Below, one piece after another: positions 36,018 to 43,915 of a stretch of 64,000 nucleotides of DNA. A model generated the notes under the pieces. The model was not told the origin of the DNA and did not search any database. It saw only the letters and a list, made by a program, of their open reading frames with translations. A program made the position numbers and the translations under genes. Source of the stretch: Chitinophaga flava (GTDB lineage: Bacteria; Bacteroidota; Bacteroidia; Chitinophagales; Chitinophagaceae); contig NZ_QFFJ01000001.1 of NCBI RefSeq assembly GCF_003308995.1, positions 3,286,001-3,350,000 of the forward strand. Reading direction: 5' to 3'. Position 1 is the stretch's first letter. Every line of letters begins with the position of its first letter.

Positions 36018-36640
36018 TGTGGAAAAGTGAATGGAGGTGCTTGATTTTCTCATGATATGTTGAAAAATCAATTTTTTTTTGTTTTTCGGGGAAAATGGAG
36101 ACCAAAATGTGGAGAATCAAGAAATTTTTTTTGTTTTTCAGAGAAATAATGGTCAGAATGTGGAGAACAGGGAAAATTTTTTGTTTTTCAGAAAAAATAA
36201 TGGTTAGAATGTGGAGAACAGGGAAAATTTTTTTGTTTTTCAGTGCATGTGAAGATTTGTATGTGGAAAATGGGAATTTTTTTCTGTTTTTCAGAAAGAA
36301 TGAGGGGCAGAATGTGGAAAATGAAAGAAAATTTCTGTTTTTTCCATGAAAAGTGGAACCAGGATGTTGAAAAGTTGAAATTTTTTCTCTTTTTCGATGA
36401 AAAGCGGGCTTAGAATGTGAAAAAGTCGAAATTTTTTTTGTTTTTCACGAAAAGAGAAAACATTTTATGTGGAAAACCGTAAGTTTTTTTCTTTTTTATA
36501 CTAAAAGCGCTTCCAGATGTGGAAAAACAGTATGAAGTTTCTCATTGGGCGGAGGATTTTAGGTGTCTGAAGTGGAAAAAATGAAATTTTTTTTTGTTTT
36601 TGGGATAGATAAAGCCTCAATGCAGAAAAATGAAAAATTT
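36018..36640 (+). repeat. Tandem array, 51-52 bp period, each unit with a DnaA-box-like TGTGGAAAA motif and T-tract
   Basis: Motif starts at 36108, 36159, 36210, 36262, 36313, 36365, 36416, 36468, 36518, 36571 and 36621 (mean spacing 51.3 bp), plus an outlying copy at 36018. Five copies (36018, 36262, 36313, 36468, 36518) are exactly TGTGGAAAA, the complement of TTTTCCACA, which fits the DnaA box consensus TTWTNCACA. Three are TGTGGAGAA; the rest have one or two changes. All point the same way. Each is followed by roughly AAAATTTTTTTGTTTTTCAG. The period is close to five helical turns, so the motifs would lie on one face of the DNA. The strand is strongly purine/T biased with few C. No gene. 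Confidence 0.85.
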
Positions 36641-36759
36641 TTTTGATTTGGAATTTGGATTGTAACGCTGAATATGTGAGGAAATCAATTGAAGTGGGGC
36701 GGTGTGGTAAGATGAGGGCTATTAGCAAAAATCAATCTGGGAAATAGGAGGTAGAGGAA

Positions 36760-36996
36760 TTATATTTCCTCTACCCAAATATGATCAGCTTCAGTTTTTC
36801 TGAGTGACAGATTGTATCCTGCCACCATAATTGAAATAGGATCGCCAAGTGGGGCGATTTTTTCAATTTTAACGGTTTCTCCTGGAACGCAGCCCATTTC
36901 CATCAGTTTAATATGAAGATCATCTTTCTCAAATTCTATGATTACTGCGCTTTTACCTGTTGCCAGGGAAGATAATTTCATAATGCCTTTTTTCAT
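36760..36996 (-). CDS. FeoA-family small protein, orphan
   Basis: 78 aa, an SH3-like FeoA domain: LSSLATGKSAVIIEFEKDD, LMEMGCVPGETVKIEKIAPLGDP, and ISIMVAGYNLSLRKTEADHI. FeoA normally assists the ferrous iron permease FeoB, but no feoB lies within the window. A second start at codon 6 (MKLSSL) is possible. A good promoter lies upstream (37063-37093). It sits inside the candidate origin region between the DnaA-box-like array and ybeY. It may be a stand-alone FeoA or part of an unrelated regulatory role. Confidence 0.85.
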   Translation of the reverse strand: MKKGIMKLSSLATGKSAVIIEFEKDDLHIKLMEMGCVPGETVKIEKIAPLGDPISIMVAGYNLSLRKTEADHIWVEEI

Positions 36997-37062
36997 ACCA
37001 ACGTATTAATCTGTTTAAACTTTATTTGGCAACGGGGGTTAATTTTACCATGAATGACTGAG

Positions 37063-37093
37063 CAAAGGTACCCCTGAGCACGGAATATGCAAA
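37063..37093 (-). promoter_or_regulatory. Bacteroidota promoter for the feoA-like gene
   Basis: On the minus strand TTTG (complement of 37090-37093), a 19-nt spacer and TACCTTTG (complement of 37063-37070). This is an exact match to both elements and the spacing, about 67 nt upstream of the start codon. Confidence 0.7.
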
Positions 37094-37156
37094 AAGAATC
37101 CGGCAGTCAATCCAAAATTTCACTTTACTTTTACACCCTTAATAATTTAGAATTAG

Positions 37157-37588
37157 ATGGCAATTCAGTTTACGGATCACGAGATAAAGGTGAACCTGAA
37201 GGATAAGAGAAAGTTGAAATCTTTTTTAAAGGATTTGTTTGCCAGTGAAGGGCAAGGTCTTAAAGAACTGCACTATATTTTTTGTTCAGATGCCTATTTA
37301 CTGGAAATCAACAAAGAATTTTTACAACACGATACTTACACTGATATCGTCACTTTTGAGATGGGGGAAGATCCCGATGTTACGGAAGGGGAAATCTATA
37401 TCAGTTTTGATAGGGTGGTAGAGAACGCTGAAAAGTTCAATGTTCCTGTGAATCAGGAACTGCATAGGGTGATATTCCATGGTGCTTTGCATTTATGTGG
37501 TTTTAAAGATAAAAGTAAGGAGGAGGATGCTTTGATGCGGAAGAAGGAAGATGAATATCTTATTAAATATTTTGGTTCGCTGAATTAA
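37157..37588 (+). CDS. ybeY: Endoribonuclease YbeY (rRNA maturation)
   Basis: 143 aa. The family segment DTYTDIVTFEMGEDPDVTEGEIYIS is followed by the metal motif HGALHLCGFKDK. Two His are in place, but the usual third His of HGxLHLxGYDH is Asp here, which to my knowledge is usual in Bacteroidota versions. YbeY acts in 16S rRNA 3' end processing and 70S ribosome quality control. A TACTTTTA element at 37126-37133 may be the -7 box. Two parS-like sites begin only 8 bp after its stop. Confidence 0.93.
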   Translation: MAIQFTDHEIKVNLKDKRKLKSFLKDLFASEGQGLKELHYIFCSDAYLLEINKEFLQHDTYTDIVTFEMGEDPDVTEGEIYISFDRVVENAEKFNVPVNQELHRVIFHGALHLCGFKDKSKEEDALMRKKEDEYLIKYFGSLN

Positions 37589-37595
37589 AGCAACA

Positions 37596-37611
37596 TGTTT
37601 CACGTGGAACA
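37596..37611. other. parS-like site 1
   Basis: TGTTTCACGTGGAACA, one base away from a perfect palindrome and from the bacterial parS consensus TGTTTCACGTGAAACA. It lies 8 bp after the ybeY stop. parS sites are bound by ParB and cluster near chromosomal origins. Confidence 0.85.
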
Positions 37612-37633
37612 TTCACTATTTGGTTTTAGGAGA

Positions 37634-37653
37634 AATGTTCCACGTGGAACATT
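37634..37653. other. parS-like site 2
   Basis: AATGTTCCACGTGGAACATT, a perfect 20-bp palindrome containing the 16-mer TGTTCCACGTGGAACA (37636-37651), a common parS variant. It starts 40 bp from site 1 and is identical over 20 bp to site 3. Confidence 0.9.
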
Positions 37654-39067
37654 ATGTATTCAACTTCTGCAAGAAGGAAGTATCCTTGGAGGTCTGTTTG
37701 GGATTCGTCACGGAAGCATTCAGTGAGAAGGGATCGTCTACAATGTTTAATTACAGAGTCTCTGATGGCTATCTAATGGCAGGACTATCCTCAATAGTGT
37801 TGAATCCGTATCCAGGTCATGCCTGACATCCACTGAAAGGCCATTTATGTACCCTCCAAGAGCTAGGTTTAAGTTGTCCTGGATCATTGTACCCTTTATG
37901 TTTTAATCAGAGATATGCCCTTTATTATCCCCCTTAAGATAGATCCATTCCATAGGTGAATAAATACTCATAGCAGCTCCTGGCCCTTTCTATTATGTCT
38001 CATTTGATACCCTTTTACTCTCACAGTAGAATTGTCCCTTTGGGGGAATTGTAAGGCATCTTCATCATCGGCCACTAGCATTACCTGTCGTGGAATTATC
38101 ACTTTAGGGAATTATAAAGGAGGATTGGACATGGTGCTAATTGGTGATATTAAAACACCCCATATAGATCTTCAGCATCGAGGAAAATGATGTTTTGTGG
38201 TTGATGTATTGTCCACATCCTTTTCTGCAACTTCCGGCCTATGAGTCCCTTCCCTAATATTCCTTCAGAACAAGAATTCATAATAGGGAAGGGGATAGCA
38301 TCCCTTTCCTTTATAGCCTCTGTCAGAACCCAGATGCTTTATCCGAGTTACACGAGTCCTAAGGAAGGGGGATGAGGAGCCTGCGAGGACCTGCTCTCTT
38401 TTATGATATGGATGGAAGCTCAGGAATGATACCTGACATCTCCTGGCTTTTGATTGTCTTCCCTATTCCGAACCTAATAAATTAACTGTGGGTACCCCTT
38501 GTCTTGCCTTATATAGTGTTGTTCTACCCAATTTCTCTGAGCTGCTTTGTCCCGGAATAAAATACCCATACGCAATATGAAAGAAAGCCGGGATACAAAG
38601 AGAGGATTGTGAAAGTAGTAGATATGGCTATGACTTGAGCAAGTGAATAAACCATTAGCGCACAAAAGGGGAGAGTACAAAAATATCCATTTAAAGGATC
38701 TCAGTATAGGGGAGTCAAGTACGTAAGGGAGCAAGTAGAAAATGGAATAGCGTCTTGGATTATCAGCAGGAGATTGGAGTAATTGAAAGGTCTTCAGATA
38801 AGAGTGTGATCGTTTTTAACTGAACGACCCTGTGCTTTGGTTCTGCCTTAGCATAAAGACTGAGAGATAAAGTGATGCCCCAATTTTCAGGGCCTGGTTG
38901 ATACACCTGGGAATTGATTTCGTTTGGAGACATCACATTGGCTTTGTGTGGGCAGAATTAATAGAAAGTTGCAACCCGCCCTTTTCTGTTAAGGAGTTAC
39001 AATTAATCAGACCAGGTATAGGTATCTTATTTTGTTTTGGAAATATCTGAAGAGAAGATTGGGCTGT

Positions 39068-39501
39068 CTTAAGGCAAGCACTGTAAATTGAACACCGGGT
39101 CTATAACAACAAATAACCCTCAATGAGGGTAAATGAGTCCTGGAATCTCATTTTAGATATAATGTTGAGCATCCATACCTCAAGGAGAATGCTACATTGA
39201 GTGGCCGTATACAGCTCTCTGCATGGATGTATTAAAACAGGAAACAATCTCCAATGATTTGTATTTGCTGCGATAGGAGTCCTGGAATCTGATTCTGGAC
39301 ATATAGTGCTTCAAGCGAACGTCGCACTAAGCGGACAAAGACACTCTTTAGCGCAGATATATACAGAAGGGGAACTCCAAATGATGAAATTGAGTCTTTG
39401 AAGTCTGGAGATAGGGTGTTACTGTTGAAATTCAAATGTCGTTAAGGCGAGCGCTACATTTGACAGACATATACAAATCTCTTCATTGGTATGCAAACAT
39501 G
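39068..39501. repeat. Degenerate direct repeats, four copies, about 110-130 bp apart
   Basis: A segment resembling TTAAGGCGAGCGCTACATTG then AGCGGACATATACA occurs near 39068-39110, 39178-39233, 39310-39363 and 39441-39501. The last two-thirds of copies 2 to 4 also share a trailing ATGGATGTATT / ATTGGTATGCAA-like end. A partner motif GAGTCCTGGAATCT occurs at 39135 and 39277, with a decayed form at 39392. Copies are diverged but keep order, which suggests old tandem duplication. Confidence 0.5.
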
Positions 39502-39699
39502 CTTCTATCTATGGGGCTGGCCGCGACTATATCTATACCCGGACCTTTAGCCTGTAGTAATTACTGGAGAGTGGCATATTTTCTTAACCGGGGGTCTTAC
39601 TTTACGCCTTAGCTCAGGGGGGAGGCAGTTATTATTTTTCCCTTAACTAATATTTTACGGATCAGCTCCTTCCTCCGGTCTGGGTATCAGCACATACCG

Positions 39700-39719
39700 A
39701 ATGTTCCACGTGGAACATT
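39700..39719. other. parS-like site 3
   Basis: AATGTTCCACGTGGAACATT, identical to site 2 over all 20 bp and 2,066 bp from it. It lies about 60 bp upstream of the mnmG start. Confidence 0.9.
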
Positions 39720-39752
39720 TGAGATTCTCTCTACAATATCCCTTCTTCTATG

Positions 39753-39760
39753 TAATTTTG
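39753..39760 (+). promoter_or_regulatory. Bacteroidota -7 promoter element for mnmG
   Basis: TAATTTTG fits TAnnTTTG, 17 nt upstream of the mnmG ATG and 33 bp after parS-like site 3, so ParB binding or spreading could affect this promoter. Confidence 0.5.
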
Positions 39761-39777
39761 CACTTTCTTTATTAACT

Positions 39778-41646
39778 ATGTTTCCATCATACGATATAAT
39801 TGTGGTTGGTGCCGGGCATGCAGGCTGTGAAGCTGCTGCTGCCGCCGCCAATATGGGCTCTAAGGTTTTATTGGTGACCATGAACATGCAAACCATCGCA
39901 CAGATGAGTTGCAACCCCGCCATGGGAGGCATTGCCAAAGGACAGATTGTAAGAGAAATAGATGCACTGGGAGGATATTCCGGTATTATTACAGATCAGT
40001 CTATGATCCAGTTCCGTATGCTGAACCGCTCAAAGGGTCCGGCTATGTGGAGCCCCCGTGCGCAAAGTGACCGTATGCTTTTTGCGGCTAAATGGCGCGA
40101 AGCACTGGAGAAAACGCCCAATGTGGATTTTTATCAGGACATGGTAAAAGGCCTCCTGGTAAAAGACGGCCGTTGTTATGGTGTAGTCACCGGACTCGGG
40201 CATGAAATAAAAGCTAAAGCAGTAGTACTGACCAATGGTACCTTTCTCAATGGTGTAATCCATATAGGTGACAAACAATTTGGTGGCGGCCGCGTCGCTG
40301 AAAAAGCAGCTACCGGGATCACCGAACAACTGATTTCCCTCGGCTTCGAAAGCGACCGTCTCAAAACAGGTACACCTCCCCGCATTGACGGCAGAAGCCT
40401 GGACTATTCCAAAATGGAAGAACAACTGGGGGATGAAGAAATCGTAGGATTCTCTTACCTCAACATAGAAAAAATAAAACCAGCCCAGCAAAGAAGTTGC
40501 TGGATTACCTATACCAGCGATGCTGTACACGAAATGCTCCGTACCGGCTTCGACAGGTCTCCTATGTTCCAGGGACGCATCCAGGGCACCGGCCCCCGCT
40601 ATTGCCCCAGCATTGAAGACAAAATCAACCGCTTTGCAGAAAGGGAAAGACACCAGCTGTTCGTAGAACCAGAAGGCTGGGATACCGTGGAAATTTATGT
40701 CAACGGATTCTCTACCTCCCTGCCGGAAGATGTACAGATGAAAGCCCTCCGCCTCGTACCCGGTTTCGAAAACTGCCGGATGTTCCGCCCGGGCTATGCC
40801 ATCGAGTATGACTTCTTCCCACCAACACAGCTCAACTTCTCCCTGGAAACAAAACAGGTGCAGAACCTCTTTTTTGCAGGACAGATCAATGGTACCACCG
40901 GCTATGAAGAAGCTGCCTGCCAGGGATTAATGGCAGGGATCAACGCCCACCTTAAAGCCACTGAACAGGACCCGTTCATCCTGAAAAGAAGTGAAGCCTA
41001 TATCGGTGTACTGATAGACGATCTTATCAACAAAGGCACCGAAGAACCTTATCGTATGTTTACTTCCAGAGCAGAGTTCCGTACCCTGCTCCGCCAGGAT
41101 AATGCTGACCTCCGCCTCACGGAAAAAAGCTACCAAATGGGACTCGCCAAAGAAGAACGTATGGTAAGGGTACAACAGAAAAAAGAACAGGTGGAAAAAA
41201 CCAAAACCATCCTGAAAGAACTGTCTATAGAACCGGAAGAAATAAGTGCTCTCCTGGAAGCAAAATCTTCTGCTGCGCTCACTCAAAAACAAAGAGCCCA
41301 TCAGATATTATTGCGCCCCGGACTCGATATCTTTTCCATGAAATCTTCTGTACCTAAAATTGAACAGGCACTGGCCGGATTCGATAATGAAGTATTGGAG
41401 CAGGCGGAGATCCAAATCAAATACGATGTGTATATCGAAAAGGAAAATGAACTGGTGAAAAAAATGAGCCAGCTCGAAGACCTTATCATCCCGGAAAACT
41501 TCGACTATAACAAACTCGTTTCACTCTCCAGTGAAGCCAGACAGAAGTTCACCAAAATCCGCCCACATACTTTAGGGCAAGCCAGCAGGATCAGTGGTGT
41601 AAATCCCAGCGATGTTCAAATCCTGATGGTTTACATGGGAAGATAA
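39778..41646 (+). CDS. mnmG: tRNA uridine-5-carboxymethylaminomethyl(34) synthesis enzyme MnmG (GidA)
   Basis: 622 aa. The FAD Rossmann motif is VVGAGHAGCEAAAAAANMGS at the N-terminus. Further family signatures are SCNPAMGGIAKGQIVREIDALGG in parts, LNRSKGPAMWSPRAQSDR, LKTGTPPRIDGRS, FFAGQINGTTGYEEAACQGL in parts, and the C-terminal TLGQASRISGVNPSDVQILMVY. With MnmE it modifies U34 of several tRNAs. In many bacteria gidA/mnmG is a landmark next to the chromosomal origin. Here it follows parS-like sites, consistent with that. A strong terminator follows. Confidence 0.97.
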   Translation: MFPSYDIIVVGAGHAGCEAAAAAANMGSKVLLVTMNMQTIAQMSCNPAMGGIAKGQIVREIDALGGYSGIITDQSMIQFRMLNRSKGPAMWSPRAQSDRMLFAAKWREALEKTPNVDFYQDMVKGLLVKDGRCYGVVTGLGHEIKAKAVVLTNGTFLNGVIHIGDKQFGGGRVAEKAATGITEQLISLGFESDRLKTGTPPRIDGRSLDYSKMEEQLGDEEIVGFSYLNIEKIKPAQQRSCWITYTSDAVHEMLRTGFDRSPMFQGRIQGTGPRYCPSIEDKINRFAERERHQLFVEPEGWDTVEIYVNGFSTSLPEDVQMKALRLVPGFENCRMFRPGYAIEYDFFPPTQLNFSLETKQVQNLFFAGQINGTTGYEEAACQGLMAGINAHLKATEQDPFILKRSEAYIGVLIDDLINKGTEEPYRMFTSRAEFRTLLRQDNADLRLTEKSYQMGLAKEERMVRVQQKKEQVEKTKTILKELSIEPEEISALLEAKSSAALTQKQRAHQILLRPGLDIFSMKSSVPKIEQALAGFDNEVLEQAEIQIKYDVYIEKENELVKKMSQLEDLIIPENFDYNKLVSLSSEARQKFTKIRPHTLGQASRISGVNPSDVQILMVYMGR

Positions 41647-41670
41647 AAATGATGACATATAAAATATTTT

Positions 41671-41712
41671 AAAGAGAAGGACTAACAATTTGAGTTAGTC
41701 CTTCTCTTTTTA
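41671..41712 (+). terminator. Terminator of mnmG (bidirectional)
   Basis: GAGAAGGACTAAC (41674-41686) and GTTAGTCCTTCTC (41694-41706) form a perfect 13-bp stem with a 7-nt loop, with A-run on the left and TTTTT on the right. Confidence 0.85.
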
Positions 41713-42083
41713 ACGCCTCCAAAAAAAAATCTCAAAAAAGCCCCCAAAAAGAAATTTTTTAACGAAAAAGCCTAAAAATCGACCTTCAGAAATAGGGTAA
41801 ATTTTAAGAAACGCTTTCTGGTTGATAGAAAGTATTCAAAAGTGATAAGTGTCTGAAAATGGGGCTAAAAATAGCCAAAATAAGGGTGCGTGCATTTCTA
41901 CCGCAGGAACTTTCATTTAATTGCACCAAAATCAGGAATCAACATTTTTTATTACCCGGGACAACCGTTTTCAACCACTTCTCGTATGCATTGTATTCAA
42001 CCAACTGTTTGATGGAGCATACACTGAAAAAATCCGTAACGGGTACAGTCAGGATTTAGCCAAAGACAGGCAAGCAATACTCT
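41713..42083. other. Intergenic region upstream of the ECF sigma factor
   Basis: About 370 bp, very A-rich at first (41716-41780). Two 60-66 codon ORFs overlap the segment but lack protein-like features. No clear promoter was assigned. Confidence 0.35.
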
Positions 42084-42671
42084 GTGGAAGACCTGAATCA
42101 AATTAATGACCTCATAACGGGTTGCTGTAATAAGGAACGCAGCAGCCAGGAGTTGTTATACCGAAAGTTTTTTGGGTATGCACTCAGTATATGCATGCGC
42201 TACGTACCCAACAGAGATGAAGCGCTGGAGATAATGAACGATGGTTTTTTGAAAGTCTTTCAGCGAATTAATACCTTCGATAGCGGCCGACCTTTTAAAG
42301 CATGGCTAAGTAAAGTAATGGTCAACACGGCCATCGATTTCCTGCGCAGCCGGAAAAAACTGGTGTTTACTGATAGTATAGAACAGTTGAACGATCTGTG
42401 GAAAGATGATAAAGTGATAGACAAACTTTCCTATGATGAATTGCTAATGCACGTACAATCCCTTTCTCCTGCGTATCGTACCGTATTTAACCTGTACGTC
42501 ATAGAAGGTTATCAACATCATGAGATTGCTGTAATGCTGGGCATTTCCATAGGAACATCCAAATCAAATCTGTTTAAAGCAAAAAAGGTGTTGCAGGGAA
42601 AAATCATCAGTGCCTACGGTAGCACTGTCAACAGTACATCGGTAAACCTTTCTATCCATAAAAATGAGTGA
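42084..42671 (+). CDS. ECF-type RNA polymerase sigma factor
   Basis: 195 aa from GTG 42084. An in-frame stop lies 27 bp upstream and no ATG is available before residue about 30. Sigma region 2 is seen as YRKFFGYALSICMRYVPNRDEALEIMNDGFLKVFQ in parts and region 4 as LSPAYRTVFNLYVIEGYQHHEIAVMLGIS followed by GTSKSNLFKAKKVLQ, the HTH that reads the -35 box. Its 3' end overlaps the next gene by 8 bp, whose product has one membrane segment and a barrel-like C-terminus. That arrangement suggests a sigma/anti-sigma-like pair responding to envelope signals. Confidence 0.92.
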   Translation: MEDLNQINDLITGCCNKERSSQELLYRKFFGYALSICMRYVPNRDEALEIMNDGFLKVFQRINTFDSGRPFKAWLSKVMVNTAIDFLRSRKKLVFTDSIEQLNDLWKDDKVIDKLSYDELLMHVQSLSPAYRTVFNLYVIEGYQHHEIAVMLGISIGTSKSNLFKAKKVLQGKIISAYGSTVNSTSVNLSIHKNE

Positions 42672-43788
42672 AGAGTTTGAAAATAAGATCCGTGACAGGT
42701 TAAGCGAAGCTGATTTTCCATTTGACCCGGTAGCATGGGAGAAAATGGAAAGAATGCTGGATGAAGAAGATAAAGACCGAAAAACCATCTTCATCTGGTG
42801 GACCTCTGCTGCCATGCTCCTGCTGGTGCTGGTAGCCTGGTGGCTGATGTATAACCCATCAGACAATGTTACAGAGGTAACATATCAACCTGAAAAAAAA
42901 GAAGACTCCAAGAGAAATAAAACCTCCTGGCGGACAACGGAAACCGCCGTTAAAACCCCCGTCCCCATAGTAAAACCCCCTGTTATATGGCATCAACAAC
43001 ATATCTGTGCAACAATCAGCAATAAAGCCACACAAATACAAGCCTCCGAAGAACATAAAGAGGTATTAATGCCAATTAGCGGACTTAACGCTAACGACTA
43101 CACGAATAAATATAACTTAAACGAATACACGAAAATAAATCTATCTCCTAATCATATTGCCACCATTGCGTTTTACAACCAGGATAGCGCAATAAAAAGG
43201 CCTTTACCCAGAAGGAAAAAATGGGATATAGGAGTTGTAGCGGGGCCAGATTTCACTGTAGCGCCATCCTTTAAATATGGCAACTTAGGAGTGGATGCAG
43301 GTATCCTGTTATACTACTATTTTGATCCTAAAATATTTGTAGCCACAGGGGTGATATACAACAAAAAAATGTACGGCGCCGCTCCGGAAGATTACCAGAA
43401 TAGCAGTGTTAACATACCTTATGATAAACTTGAAAAAATAAGTGCCAGCTGTAGTATGCTGGATATACCGCTGAACCTCAATTACACTTTTCTTTCCGGA
43501 AAAAAAGACAGAACCAGCGCTACACTGGGATTATCCAACTATTTTATGCTGAAGGAAAAATACCGTTATCAGTATGAATACACTGATCCCAAAGAACTAA
43601 CCATACAGAACCAGCGGCCAAATTACCTCTCTGTTTTGAATGCGGGCATACTGTATCAGCGTGAGGTATCACATCAGCTATTACTGGGAATACAGCCCTA
43701 TGTCAAAATTCCGCTGAATGGGGTGGGATATGGACAGGTGAAACTATACTCTGCCGGCATTACACTACAGCTAACACTAACCAGATAA
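42664..43788 (+). CDS. Single-pass membrane protein with outer-membrane barrel-like C-terminus, coupled to sigma factor
   Basis: 374 aa. The N-terminus (FDPVAWEKMERMLDEEDKDR) is acidic and helical, like the short cytoplasmic anti-sigma-type heads found in Bacteroidota. One membrane helix follows (TSAAMLLLVLVAWWLMY, about residues 47-63). A linker rich in Lys/Thr/Pro leads to a C-terminal region of alternating beta-type segments (WDIGVVAGPDFTVAPSFKYG, KYRYQYEYTD, GYGQVKLYSAGITLQLTLTR) typical of small outer-membrane beta-barrels. It overlaps the sigma gene by 8 bp. Role as anti-sigma or sensor is inferred from context only. Confidence 0.75.
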   Translation: MSEEFENKIRDRLSEADFPFDPVAWEKMERMLDEEDKDRKTIFIWWTSAAMLLLVLVAWWLMYNPSDNVTEVTYQPEKKEDSKRNKTSWRTTETAVKTPVPIVKPPVIWHQQHICATISNKATQIQASEEHKEVLMPISGLNANDYTNKYNLNEYTKINLSPNHIATIAFYNQDSAIKRPLPRRKKWDIGVVAGPDFTVAPSFKYGNLGVDAGILLYYYFDPKIFVATGVIYNKKMYGAAPEDYQNSSVNIPYDKLEKISASCSMLDIPLNLNYTFLSGKKDRTSATLGLSNYFMLKEKYRYQYEYTDPKELTIQNQRPNYLSVLNAGILYQREVSHQLLLGIQPYVKIPLNGVGYGQVKLYSAGITLQLTLTR

Positions 43789-43915
43789 AAAAAGTATGTC
43801 CCGATAACCGCCATAGGCCGCTATCGAGCCTCAAAACAATCACTATTCTCCTTTGTTATCATCTTTAGGTGGCATGGCATTTTCTGCTTTTTTTATTCAC
43901 CTAAAAATCATCTTT

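Larger units (their letters stand above)
34686..36759. other. 2.07-kb non-coding region between nadA and the feoA-like gene
   Basis: No supported gene. It consists of the nadA terminator, the hairpin family (34809-35893), a short AT-rich bridge, and the 51-52 bp array (36018-36640). ORFs in it are low complexity and their apparent repeats simply mirror the DNA array. Interpreted as the core of a candidate replication origin. Confidence 0.6.
37589..39777. other. 2.19-kb gene-free region bracketed by parS-like sites
   Basis: No ORF here has a credible protein sequence. The longest candidate (86 codons, 38474-38734 minus) lacks family features. Three parS-like palindromes lie at its two ends (37596, 37634, 39700), and degenerate direct repeats occupy about 39068-39501. 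A -7 element for mnmG is at 39753-39760. Base composition is more balanced than in the array region to the left. The content may be decayed sequence kept as a spacer or a binding platform; this is inference. Confidence 0.55.

Noticed and set aside
36095..36349. 84-codon ORF encoding 17-residue repeats (MVRMWRTGKIF-type)
   Set aside because: The 51-bp DNA period equals 17 codons, so any open frame in the array looks repetitive. The period slips to 52 or 50 bp and the frame breaks at the next units, so selection is not on a protein.
38474..38734. 86-codon minus-strand ORF between parS-like sites
   Set aside because: No start context, family motif or protein-like composition; the region has many stops in all frames around it.
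41859..42106. Two short ORFs (66 and 61 codons) before the sigma gene
   Set aside because: They overlap each other in different frames and the second runs into the sigma coding region; neither has protein-like features.
42664..43788. Calling the sigma-coupled protein a plain anti-sigma factor
   Set aside because: No zinc-binding anti-sigma motif is visible, and the C-terminal half looks like a beta-barrel; only the genomic position supports the anti-sigma idea.
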